This document shows positions 25,100 to 33,145 of a DNA stretch of 64,000 bases, in pieces. The stretch covers positions 248,001-312,000 of the forward strand of contig CBDCOW010000003.1 of the NCBI GenBank assembly GCA_965219875.1. The letters run 5' to 3'. Position 1 is the stretch's first letter. Every line of letters starts with the position of its first letter. The notes under the pieces are model-generated. The model saw only the letters and a program-made list of their open reading frames with translations, ran no database searches and had not been told where the DNA came from. Source of the stretch: DAOUKH01 sp965219875. Its GTDB lineage: Bacteria > Chloroflexota > Dehalococcoidia > SHYB01. The position numbers and the translations under genes are program-made.

Positions 25100-28000
25100 C
25101 TAGGGAACCACCTCGAACTGCACTTCGGCCACCTTCTGCCCCTCGCTGTAGACGTACACGATGTACCGTCCCGGGGCCCACTGGTACGTGGGCGCCGCCC
25201 CGCGGAAGACCTCGATGTTGCCGGAGGGCTGGCCCGCCAGCACCGGTATCGTCATCTCGCGGAGCCAGAACGCGAAGCCGTCCTCGAAGTAGCCCTCGAT
25301 CGAGAGGCGCAATTCGCGCCGCTCCTCCTCGGGATGAACGATGAAGCGCATTTCCAGCCAGATATCGTAGATGTGCCGCGTGGAGAAGCCGACCAGCCGC
25401 AGCCCTCCGATCGTGGTGACGTAGGCATCAGCGATGCGACCTGAGAAACCTGGAAGGCTGGGGTTGACCGGGCTCTCGTCGGGCGTGAAAGCGTCGGTCG
25501 TCTCCGCTCCCTCATACCAGCGCGCGGCGATTCTCTCGATATCGGCGGCGAGGTCGGGCGCAACGGCGGTGAACGCGGCCTTGTACTCTTCGATCTCGAG
25601 CGGCCCGGCCTTCGCCATCTCATAAAGATTGAGGAATCCTCGGCGAAATGTTTCTTCGCCGAGGTTGCGATAGAGATCCAAGAGCAGGCGCTCGCCGAAT
25701 GCGTAATAGCAGCCGAACTCTCCCTCCGCCCCTTGGCCCTCCAACTGCGAGATGTCTCGGGCATGGGTACAGGGATGACCGCCCGCGTCCACCGGCTGAC
25801 CGGTGCGGGAATTCTCCGAGATCGCCTCCAGGAAGCTCGCGCCGCCTTCGACAACCCATGGCTTGCCGACCCTCCAATAGTAGTGACCGACCTCATGCGC
25901 GATGATGGGCGCGGCGTCCCTCGCGACGGCGCTGCCATCGTCAACGTCATACCTGGAGAGCATGCCGATGTGGGTCCCAAAATGTACGCCAGCGCCGAGG
26001 GCTCCGTAGACCTCGTCAAAGTGCAGGGTGACGCGGGAAGCCGGAAGCGGCGTGCCCATGAACGCTTCGGACCTGCGCACGCTGTGTTCCAAGAAGTCCA
26101 TCATGACTCCGTCCGCTCCCGGGCGGGTACGGATGATAGCCAGGGTCACCTCGCCGACCAGGGGCAGGTCGATGATGCGCTCTTCCACACTCACCCGCCG
26201 GGGATCCAGCAAGACGTCGATGAGGTCGGGGGCAAGACCGCCCGCCGCGGCAAGCACCACCAGAACCTTGGCCCATTCGTCCGAAATGCCGCCGCTGAGG
26301 GTCGGGTGGGCCATGACCCTTTCGAAGTTCTCCGCCCTGTAAGCCGCCATACGCCATAGCGCTTCCATTGCACCGCCGTCCGCCGGCTCAATAGTCTGCA
26401 GAAATGGCATCTGAAGAATCTCAAGTGCTGCCGCTTCATCATGGTGTGCGAGCCTCGCAAAGCTCCGCACCACCACAATCTCATCGTCCTCAAGATCGTC
26501 CTCGACCCACGGCCTCGCTAAGACAGCACCGAGCGCCTCTTCGCTGTAACGGCCCAAGGACTGCAGGGCGCTCACCACGTCGCCATCGGGGGGCTCGACC
26601 GTCTGCAGAAAAGGCATCCCAAGAATCTCTAGCGCCACCGCTTCATTCCGATCCGCGAGCCATCCGAGATTCCGGATCACCACGGTCTCAGCCTCGTCGA
26701 TACCGTCCCCAACCCACGGCCTCTCCAGAACAGCGCGAAGCGTTACCTGGCTGTAGGCTCCTAGTGCCCAAAGGGCCCCTATTGCGTCGCCGTCGTCCGA
26801 CTCGACAGTCGGCACGAGCCCCACCAACCACAGAGCCACGTCCTCGCCTCCTCGTGCCGTCCACTCGAGGTGCTTCAACAGGTCGGTCTCAGACTCGTCC
26901 AAGCCGTCCTGGACCCACGGCCTATCCAGGACGGTGCGGAGAAGCTCCGACGGATGACGTGAGAACCACCGCAGTACGCCCACCGCCTCGACATCGCCAG
27001 CCCCGAGGGCCTCCGGAAAGGGCAGAGCGATGACGCGCAGCGCCGACGCTGCGTCGCTGCGCGCGAGCCTCTCAAGATGCTGCACGAACGCGGTCTCGGT
27101 CTCGTCGAGGCCGTCCTCGATCCACGGCTTCTCCAAGGCAGCATCGAATGTCTCTCGGTGGCGAGCCGCCAAGTCGGCCAGGACATCCACCGCGTTTGTG
27201 TCAACGGCTCCTAGCCTTTCGGCTATTCGCGACGCCGTAGCCTCGTCCCTACCCGCTAGGCGCACAAGCTTCTGCACAAACGCCGTCTCGGGATCGTCAA
27301 GGCCGTCCTCAATCCAAGGCTTCTCCACGACCGCGTGGAGAGTGTCTTGGCTAGAGACTCCCAAGGCCCGCAGCGTCTCTATCGCGGCACTATCGACGGG
27401 TTCTATGGTCCGCAGGAAAGGTGCGGCGACAATGCGCAAGGCGATGTCTTCGCCCCCCCGTGCAATCCACGCAAGTAGCTCCAATACTCGAGCCTCGGCC
27501 TCGTCGAGGCCGTCCTCGATCCACGGCTTGGCCATAACCGCTGGCGCCAGAGCCTCTCCGCTGTTGGCGAGCAATTCAAGACGCTGTACAAACACGATCT
27601 CAGATTCGTCGAGGCCGTCCTCGACCCACGGCTCACCCACCACGGCGCGGAAGAGCCACCGCCGCTGCGCAGGCCGGCCCAGATTATCTAGCGCCCCAAG
27701 CGTGTCGACATCGATCGTCTCCAAGGTGTCCAAGAACGGCATACGGACGATGCTCTCTGCCGACACCTCGTCATACGTTGCGAGGGTCCGTAGTTGCACC
27801 ATTACGGAGACCCCTAGGTCGTCGAAGCCGTCGGCGATCCACGCCTTCTCCAAGAGCGGGGTCACCAGCGCCTCGCGGCCGAGTCCTTGAAGAATATGGA
27901 CGAACTCAATCTCAGACTGGTCGAGGCCGTCCTCGACCCAGGACTCAGCCAACACTGCGCGATAGAGCCACCGCCAGTTCACAGGCTTGCCCAAGCCGTC

Positions 28001-28699
28001 CAGTGCCTCGAGGGTGTCGGTTGCAACCTCTTCCAGGCTGTCCAAGAACGGCATCCGGACGAGCTTGCCCGCCTCAGCTTCGCCGTAGCTGACGAAGTCA
28101 TAGAGCCACATCAGGACCAACACTTCTCGTTGATCCACCCCGTCCGCGAGCCAGTCCTTATTCACCAGCGCGGGGTCCGCCTCCGCCCCGTACAGGGTCT
28201 CGATATCCACTAACGCCCGCAGGGCCTGTCGTTCGATCCCCTCAATGCCGTCGGCGACCCAGGGGAGGGAGGTGATTGCGGACGCCAACGTCGGCCTGTT
28301 TTCTTCCAGCCACCTCAACGCGCTTCGCTCATCGACTTCCATGGTCGGCGTGGCTGTTGGTGCCGCGGTCGGCGTGGCTGTTGGTGCCGCGGTCGGCGTG
28401 GCCGTGGGCGCGGCGGTCGGCGTGGCCGTTGGCGGCGGGGTCGGCGTGGCCGTTGGCACCGCGGTCGGCGTGGCCGTTGGCACCGCGGTCGGTGTGGCCG
28501 TTGGCACCGCGGTCGGTGTGGCCGTTGGCGGCGGGGGTGTAGGTGTAGCTGTCGGCGCCAGCGTGGGCGTCGCGGTCGGCGGCGGAGGATCGCCGAAGGT
28601 GCAGGCAGCGAACACGCCGACGGTGAGCGCGGCAAGGAATAGTGCCGCCACTAGTGTCCTGCGCACAGGCAACCGACTCGGAAGCCATCCGCTCGGCAT
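25100..28699 (-). CDS. Giant lipoprotein with PW-x-DG repeats and HExxH protease-like domain
   Basis: 1,199 residues, probably on the outer face of the membrane. It has a lipoprotein signal (Cys33), a Pro/Thr linker (38-119) and 11-12 helical repeats of about 55-75 residues each, spanning about 140-850. Each repeat carries PW(V/I)xDG(L/I)xxxE and, often, a MPFLxTxE motif. The last copy is degenerate. The C-terminal domain has HEVGH at 935-939 followed by WVVEGGASFLE (951-958), the zinc-site pattern of MA-clan (gluzincin-like) peptidases, and ends in a beta-rich region. ATG 28699 has GAGGGG seven bases upstream. The function is unrecognised; surface proteolysis or peptidase-linked binding is inferred from the motif only. 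Confidence 0.85.
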   Translation of the reverse strand: MPSGWLPSRLPVRRTLVAALFLAALTVGVFAACTFGDPPPPTATPTLAPTATPTPPPPTATPTAVPTATPTAVPTATPTAVPTATPTPPPTATPTAAPTATPTAAPTATPTAAPTATPTMEVDERSALRWLEENRPTLASAITSLPWVADGIEGIERQALRALVDIETLYGAEADPALVNKDWLADGVDQREVLVLMWLYDFVSYGEAEAGKLVRMPFLDSLEEVATDTLEALDGLGKPVNWRWLYRAVLAESWVEDGLDQSEIEFVHILQGLGREALVTPLLEKAWIADGFDDLGVSVMVQLRTLATYDEVSAESIVRMPFLDTLETIDVDTLGALDNLGRPAQRRWLFRAVVGEPWVEDGLDESEIVFVQRLELLANSGEALAPAVMAKPWIEDGLDEAEARVLELLAWIARGGEDIALRIVAAPFLRTIEPVDSAAIETLRALGVSSQDTLHAVVEKPWIEDGLDDPETAFVQKLVRLAGRDEATASRIAERLGAVDTNAVDVLADLAARHRETFDAALEKPWIEDGLDETETAFVQHLERLARSDAASALRVIALPFPEALGAGDVEAVGVLRWFSRHPSELLRTVLDRPWVQDGLDESETDLLKHLEWTARGGEDVALWLVGLVPTVESDDGDAIGALWALGAYSQVTLRAVLERPWVGDGIDEAETVVIRNLGWLADRNEAVALEILGMPFLQTVEPPDGDVVSALQSLGRYSEEALGAVLARPWVEDDLEDDEIVVVRSFARLAHHDEAAALEILQMPFLQTIEPADGGAMEALWRMAAYRAENFERVMAHPTLSGGISDEWAKVLVVLAAAGGLAPDLIDVLLDPRRVSVEERIIDLPLVGEVTLAIIRTRPGADGVMMDFLEHSVRRSEAFMGTPLPASRVTLHFDEVYGALGAGVHFGTHIGMLSRYDVDDGSAVARDAAPIIAHEVGHYYWRVGKPWVVEGGASFLEAISENSRTGQPVDAGGHPCTHARDISQLEGQGAEGEFGCYYAFGERLLLDLYRNLGEETFRRGFLNLYEMAKAGPLEIEEYKAAFTAVAPDLAADIERIAARWYEGAETTDAFTPDESPVNPSLPGFSGRIADAYVTTIGGLRLVGFSTRHIYDIWLEMRFIVHPEEERRELRLSIEGYFEDGFAFWLREMTIPVLAGQPSGNIEVFRGAAPTYQWAPGRYIVYVYSEGQKVAEVQFEVVP
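28343..28588. repeat. Tandem 24-bp imperfect repeats encoding the Pro/Thr linker
   Basis: About ten imperfect copies of a 24-base unit (GGCGTGGCCGTTGGCACCGC... on the plus strand) encode TATPTAVP-like octapeptides in the lipoprotein. It is a coding minisatellite, so copy number may vary between strains. On the plus strand it reads as Val/Gly/Ala repeats, which are not a gene. Confidence 0.9.
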
Positions 28700-28805
28700 G
28701 CCCCCACCCCTCGACGTCCGCGAGGGGCCCATAAGGGTGCCTGCGGGAATTGCACCGAACCCTACAGTCTTTTTCCTTGCCGCGATAGGGCGAGACGACG
28801 CCGGG

Positions 28806-29618
28806 CTATGGGCCGGGCGGGCCCTCGCCCTTCAGCAGGCCCTTGAACTCAGGGGCGCGCTTCTCGTGGAAGGCGCGGGTGCCCTCCTCGATGTCGTGCT
28901 TGGCCACTTTGCGGTTCATCGCGGCGGCGAAGGCGTGGAGCGGCATGGAGTCCACGTAGCTCTGCCGCACCGGGGCCATGACGACGTTCTTGGTCAGCCG
29001 CACCGCGACGGGAGGCCGCCTGGCGATCTTGTTCGCCAGGGCGTACACATCGTCCATGAGCCGGTCGTGGGGGACGACGCGGCTCACCAAGCCGATCCGT
29101 TCGCACTCCTCGGCGTCGATGATGTCGGCGGTGTAGAGCCACTCAAGGGCCTTGGAGAGCCCGACGGCGCGCGGGAGCAGTTCGCCGACGGTGTCCACCA
29201 CAGGCATGCCGACCTTCGCATTGATGGGCGACATGCTGGCGCGGTCGGAGGCTATGCGGATGTCGCATTGGAGCGCCATGACGAAGCCCCCACCCAGCGC
29301 GACGCCGTTGAGCGCGCCGATCGTCGGCTTGTCGCAGTCGAGGATCTTGTTGACGTCGCTGTACTGCGGCTTGACCTCGAGCCACCGCATCCCGCCGCTG
29401 GCGAGGGAGTTCTCTTTCAGGTCGAGGCCGGCGCAGAAGGCGCGGCCCGCGCCGGTGAACACCGCGACGCGGACGTCGTCGTCCCTATTGATCTCCTCGC
29501 AGACGGCGGCGATGGACTCGAGCATCTCCCACGACAGGGCATTGAGTCGCTCAGGCCGGTTGAACGTAATGCTGGCGACGTGGCCGTTCTTTTCGTACAG
29601 CAGATCCTTATATTCCAA
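28806..29618 (-). CDS. Crotonase-family enoyl-CoA hydratase/isomerase-like protein
   Basis: 270-residue crotonase fold protein. The CoA/oxyanion segments GAGRAFCAGLDL (near 66) and NGVALGGG (near 104) are intact. The positions that carry Glu144 and Glu164 in rat enoyl-CoA hydratase appear as Val (GGGFVM) and as Ile or Asn, depending on a one-residue gap (SPINAKVG), by eye alignment. Classical hydration is therefore doubtful and another crotonase reaction is likely. The start is TTG, supported by AGGAGG five bases upstream. It is on the same strand as MaoC and 3-hydroxyacyl-CoA dehydrogenase, with a decayed locus between. Confidence 0.85.
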   Translation of the reverse strand: MEYKDLLYEKNGHVASITFNRPERLNALSWEMLESIAAVCEEINRDDDVRVAVFTGAGRAFCAGLDLKENSLASGGMRWLEVKPQYSDVNKILDCDKPTIGALNGVALGGGFVMALQCDIRIASDRASMSPINAKVGMPVVDTVGELLPRAVGLSKALEWLYTADIIDAEECERIGLVSRVVPHDRLMDDVYALANKIARRPPVAVRLTKNVVMAPVRQSYVDSMPLHAFAAAMNRKVAKHDIEEGTRAFHEKRAPEFKGLLKGEGPPGP

Positions 29619-29692
29619 GGAGTCCTCCTAGGCGCCGCCACTACCCTAGGTGCAAGCCATTCCGCCCGGCAAGGTTGGGGGGCATATGGGAG

Positions 29693-29908
29693 TCAGGCAA
29701 GCCGGGCTGAGTGCACAGGCAGGGCAACCATCTCGAGAGTCGAGAGGTCGAGCCGCTCGGCGGCATGGTCAATGTCGAAGCCGATCAATCCCCCGGTAGC
29801 GTCAAGATCGACGTTGACGCCATCTCAGATTTCGCGTGTCTCGGCGCTTGTCTTGCCCTTGAGCTCGATGTACAGACTGTCAGTCTCGGGGTAGTAGTGG
29901 AGCTTCAT
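29693..29908 (-). pseudogene. DUF2283-family gene broken by an in-frame TGA
   Basis: Reading the minus strand from ATG 29908 gives a 71-codon frame. It begins MKLHYYPETDSLYIELKG and continues ETREI, then TGA at codon 28, then DGVNVDLDATGGLIGFDI and a regular stop. This is the DUF2283 pattern, where REI(S)DGV is usually unbroken; a Ser codon TCA to TGA change would explain it. Its ATG overlaps the stop of the preceding small frame (ATGA). Either a recent nonsense mutation or, less likely, a recoded stop. Family function is unknown; members are often in toxin-antitoxin-like pairs. Confidence 0.75.
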
Positions 29909-30138
29909 GATGCATCATCCTTTCGAAAGCCGCGGTCGAAGAAGGCATTGTGAATGGTCTCCCCGTTCTTCAAGCGTGACGACCCGCAGGATTCGCGGGA
30001 CGGTTTCTCCCGGGCGCATAACCTCTCCCCAGAAGCGAATACGGCCACCTGGCTGCGTGTCGCGCCGCAATGGATCACCGATTACTCTAACGCACCAAGC
30101 CGGATCAATCTCGGGCCGCTTATTGCGCTCGCCGCCAC
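29905..30138 (-). pseudogene. Small gene upstream of DUF2283, frameshifted and 5' truncated
   Basis: The minus strand encodes RPEIDPAWCVRVIGDP, then GGRIRFWG and RILRVVTLE. After that the frame must slip by one base (extra base near 29965) to continue GETIHNAFFDRGFRKDDAS and stop in an ATGA overlap with the DUF2283 start. The two halves together look like the small DUF4258-like protein often paired with DUF2283. No start codon in frame lies downstream of the MaoC stop, so the 5' end is also lost. The pair assignment is from memory of the family, not a search. Confidence 0.6.
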
Positions 30139-30567
30139 CTAGCCGCGCGGGTAGGGGTCCACCATGATCGTGGCTTCGCCGGTGAGGACTTCGGCGCCGT
30201 CTTGGTTCACGCATTTCGCGTCGAGGGTGACGATGGGTTTGTCGTCGCGGACACGGGTGACGATGCATTCGGCGGTGACGGTGTCGCCGGGGAAGACCGG
30301 GGCCACGAACCGGATGTTCATGCCGAGGAAGATGACGGTGACGTTGGGGCCGGCCATCTCGACGCCGAGGACGGCGGAGATGAGGCCCGCCGATATGACG
30401 CCGTGGGCGACCTGCTTCCCGAAGCGGGTCTGCCCGCCGTAGCTGGGGTCGAGGTGCAGGGGCTGGGTGTCGCCGGTGAGCTCGGCGAAGCTTGCCACGG
30501 CCTCCTGGCTGATCGTCTTGGTCACGCTGCCCTTGGCACCGACCTTGAATCGTTCCATCGGGTTCAT
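30139..30567 (-). CDS. MaoC-like (R)-specific enoyl-CoA hydratase
   Basis: 142-residue hot-dog fold hydratase. The hydratase signature FAELTGDTQPLHLDPSY with its Asp/His pair near residues 32-38 and the following QVAHGVIS loop are intact. It adds water to trans-2-enoyl-CoA to give the (R)-3-hydroxyacyl-CoA, as PhaJ does, or a related step. ATG 30567 is preceded by GGGAG. The 3-hydroxyacyl-CoA dehydrogenase lies just upstream on the same strand, so they likely form one transcript. Confidence 0.88.
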   Translation of the reverse strand: MNPMERFKVGAKGSVTKTISQEAVASFAELTGDTQPLHLDPSYGGQTRFGKQVAHGVISAGLISAVLGVEMAGPNVTVIFLGMNIRFVAPVFPGDTVTAECIVTRVRDDKPIVTLDAKCVNQDGAEVLTGEATIMVDPYPRG

Positions 30568-30669
30568 GCTTTCGCTCCCTTCAGATTGTCTGGGGTCATG
30601 TCGTCTGGCGGGACATGGCCGCGCGCAGATAACGGGGTCGGGGCTTTGGGCCGGGCCGGACGCCGCGCC

Positions 30670-31524
30670 CTAGCCGCTGTAGTCGTAGAAGCCCCGCCCC
30701 GTTTTCTGTCCCAGCAGTCCCGATTGGACCATCTGCCGCAGCAGCGGCGCGGGGCGGTACTTCGAGTCGGCGAGATCGCGGTGCAGGACTTCGATGACGG
30801 CGAGACAGATATCGAGCCCGATGAGGTCGGCGAGCTCGAGCGGCCCCATGGGGTGGTTCGTCCCCAGTTTCATGACGGTGTCGATGTCTTCCTTCGACGC
30901 GATGCCCTCGGAGTAGAGGAAGACGGCCTCGTTGATCATCGGTCCGAGGAGGCGGTTCGCCACGAAGCCGGGCGAGTCCTTGACGGTGACCTTCGTCTTG
31001 CCGATGCGCTCGGAAAGCTCGACGGCGCGTGCGATGGTCTCGTCGGAGGTGAGCAGGGCGCGCACGATCTCGACGAGCTTCATCACCGGGGCCGGGTTGA
31101 AGAAGTGGATGCCGCAAAAGTTCCACGGGCGTTCGAGGACGCTCGCCATGCCGGTGATGGGGATGGTCGAGGTGTTCGACGCGATGACGGCGTTCTCGGA
31201 GAGATGCTTCTCGACGGCGGCGAGGACCCCGGCCTTGACGCCCGCGTCCTCGTAGACCGCCTCGATGACCATCTCGCACGAGGCGAAGCCGTCGTAGGAG
31301 TCGACGGGCGTGATCAGGCCGCAGACTTGGTCGACGACCGCCTGGTCCATGCGCCCGTCCTTCACGCGCCGCATCAGCCGCTTACGAGTGTCGGCGACGG
31401 CCTGCTCGGCCTGCCCCGGCCGCTCGTCGGTCAGCACGGCGGGAAGCCCCGCTTGCGCGATCACTTGGGCGATGCCGCCGCCCATCTGACCCGCGCCAAT
31501 CACTCCAATAGGACCTTCGATCAT
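30670..31524 (-). CDS. 3-hydroxyacyl-CoA dehydrogenase
   Basis: 284-residue stand-alone NAD(H) dehydrogenase of the HBD/PaaH type. It oxidises 3-hydroxyacyl-CoA to 3-ketoacyl-CoA or works in reverse. It has Rossmann motif GAGQMGGGIA at residue 8, SNTSTIPIT, the catalytic His region GIHFFNPAPVMKLVE, DSPGFVANRLL and C-terminal GPLELADLIGLD. ATG 31524 is favoured by GGGAGG six bases upstream; the longer frame adds 19 residues ahead of the nucleotide-binding strand. Confidence 0.93.
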   Translation of the reverse strand: MIEGPIGVIGAGQMGGGIAQVIAQAGLPAVLTDERPGQAEQAVADTRKRLMRRVKDGRMDQAVVDQVCGLITPVDSYDGFASCEMVIEAVYEDAGVKAGVLAAVEKHLSENAVIASNTSTIPITGMASVLERPWNFCGIHFFNPAPVMKLVEIVRALLTSDETIARAVELSERIGKTKVTVKDSPGFVANRLLGPMINEAVFLYSEGIASKEDIDTVMKLGTNHPMGPLELADLIGLDICLAVIEVLHRDLADSKYRPAPLLRQMVQSGLLGQKTGRGFYDYSG

Positions 31525-31645
31525 CAGCGCCTCCCGCCCGCCGTCGCGGGCGTCACCGATGATAAGACCCCGCGCTCCCAAGCGCCACCGCCGCGACCTC
31601 AGACTGACGCCGCGCGGCTCGCGCCGCTTCGCGTATCATGGAGGC

Positions 31646-33145
31646 ATGACAACTCGCGCGCCCGTCCTTGCCGCCGACGTTGTAATCGTGGGCGGCGGCA
31701 ACGCCGGCCTCGCCGCCGCCCTGGCGGCGCGGGAGGCCGGCGCGTCCGTTCTGATTATCGAAAAGGCTCCCCGTCACCTCCGCGGCGGCAACACCTACTT
31801 CACCGGCGGGCTCTTCCGCTTCGCCTACGAAGGGTGGGACGAGATCGCCCAACTCATCCGCGACACGTCGGAGCAAGAACGCGCCACCGTGGACGTCGGC
31901 GCCTATCCCGCCGCCGCCTTCTACGACGACGTCATGCGGGTGACCGAAAGCCTGGCCGACGCGGAACTCACCGACATCCTCGTCACGGAATCGTTCCCCA
32001 CCATGAAGTGGATGAGCGACCGGGGCGCACGCTGGGTCTTGGCTTACGGACGGCAGGCCTTCCGGGAGAACGGGGTGATGAGGTTCTGGGGCGGCCTCAC
32101 CGTGGAGGCCGTGGGCGGCGGCAAGGGCCTTTCCGACCGCCTGTTTGAGTTGGCGGAGCGTTCCGGCGTCGAGGTCGTCTATGACGCCAAGGCCGTCGCC
32201 CTCGACGTGGGCGGCGACGGCGCGGCGCGTGGGGTCGCGGTGCAGGACGACGACGGACGCCGGACTATCGCGGCTCGCGCGGTCGTGCTCGCCAGCGGCG
32301 GATTCGAGGCGAACCCCGAGATGCGCACCCGGTATCTCGGGCCCGGCTGGGACCTCGCCAAGGTCCGGGGCGTCCGCTTCAACACCGGCGACGGCATCCG
32401 CATGGCCCTGGACGTCGGCGCGCAGCCCTTCGGCCACTGGAGCGGCTGCCATGCGGTGGCGTGGGACCTCAATGCCCCGCCCTTCGGTGACCGCAACGTC
32501 GCCGACCTCTTCCAGAAGCACTCCTACCCCCTCGGGCTGATCGTCAACGTCGATGGGGAGCGCTTCGTCGATGAAGGAGCGGACTTCCGCAACTACACCT
32601 ACGCGAAGTACGGCCGCGAGATCCTACGCCAACCGCGGCGCGCCGCGTTCCAGATCTTCGACGCCAAGGTCGCGGACTTGCTGCGCGACGAGTACCGCAT
32701 CGCGCAGGTGTCAAAGATCGAGTCGGACAGCATCGATGGCCTCGCCGATGGCCTCGGCGTCGACGTGCAGGGGTTGGTCCGCACCGTCGAGCGGTTCAAC
32801 GCCGCGGTGCAGCCGGGGGAGTTCACCCCCGCCGCCCTCGACGGGAAACGTACCGAGGGCATCGATCCCCCTAAGTCGAACTGGGCGCTGCCGCTGGATA
32901 CGCCGCCCTACGTTGGCTTCGCGGTCACCTGCGGCATCACATTCACCTTCGGCGGGCTGCGCATCGACCGGCACGCCCAGGTGCTGGATACGGAAGACCG
33001 GCCCATCCCGGGACTCTTCGCTGCCGGCGAGCTGGTGGGCGGCCTCTTTTACTACAACTACCCGGGCGGCTCCGGGCTCATGGCGGGGGCCGTCTTCGGC
33101 AAGATCGCCGGCGGGTCGGCGGGTCGGGCGGCGCGGCCGACCTAG
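31646..33145 (+). CDS. FAD-dependent dehydrogenase, TcuA/fumarate-reductase-like
   Basis: 499-residue flavoprotein. The N-terminal FAD motif is VVIVGGGNAGLAAA, followed by EKAPRHLRGGNT, which resembles the tricarballylate dehydrogenase (TcuA) form of the family. The capping domain lies in the middle, and the C-terminal substrate/FAD site is TFGGLRID...GLFAAGELVGG. No heme or Fe-S partner (TcuB) is encoded next to it. ATG 31646 begins just before the FAD strand. It converges on the D-aminoacylase gene with a 4-base overlap of stops. The substrate is a guess: a dicarboxylate or enoate. Confidence 0.85.
   Translation: MTTRAPVLAADVVIVGGGNAGLAAALAAREAGASVLIIEKAPRHLRGGNTYFTGGLFRFAYEGWDEIAQLIRDTSEQERATVDVGAYPAAAFYDDVMRVTESLADAELTDILVTESFPTMKWMSDRGARWVLAYGRQAFRENGVMRFWGGLTVEAVGGGKGLSDRLFELAERSGVEVVYDAKAVALDVGGDGAARGVAVQDDDGRRTIAARAVVLASGGFEANPEMRTRYLGPGWDLAKVRGVRFNTGDGIRMALDVGAQPFGHWSGCHAVAWDLNAPPFGDRNVADLFQKHSYPLGLIVNVDGERFVDEGADFRNYTYAKYGREILRQPRRAAFQIFDAKVADLLRDEYRIAQVSKIESDSIDGLADGLGVDVQGLVRTVERFNAAVQPGEFTPAALDGKRTEGIDPPKSNWALPLDTPPYVGFAVTCGITFTFGGLRIDRHAQVLDTEDRPIPGLFAAGELVGGLFYYNYPGGSGLMAGAVFGKIAGGSAGRAARPT

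Noticed and set aside
24027..25103. 358-codon plus-strand frame
   Set aside because: Antisense to the first CaiB gene; no start signal or motif.
28343..28588. Regular short repeats, possible CRISPR
   Set aside because: Units are adjacent without spacers, keep the coding frame and encode a Pro/Thr linker.
28245..29894. Long plus-strand open frame of 549 codons with Val/Gly/Ala repeats
   Set aside because: It is the complement of the lipoprotein linker repeats and the crotonase gene, both well supported on the minus strand.
30202..32148. 648-codon plus-strand frame
   Set aside because: It runs antisense to MaoC and 3-hydroxyacyl-CoA dehydrogenase and into the flavoprotein in another frame; no domain is visible and it is His/Arg/Asp-rich as expected for high-GC shadows.
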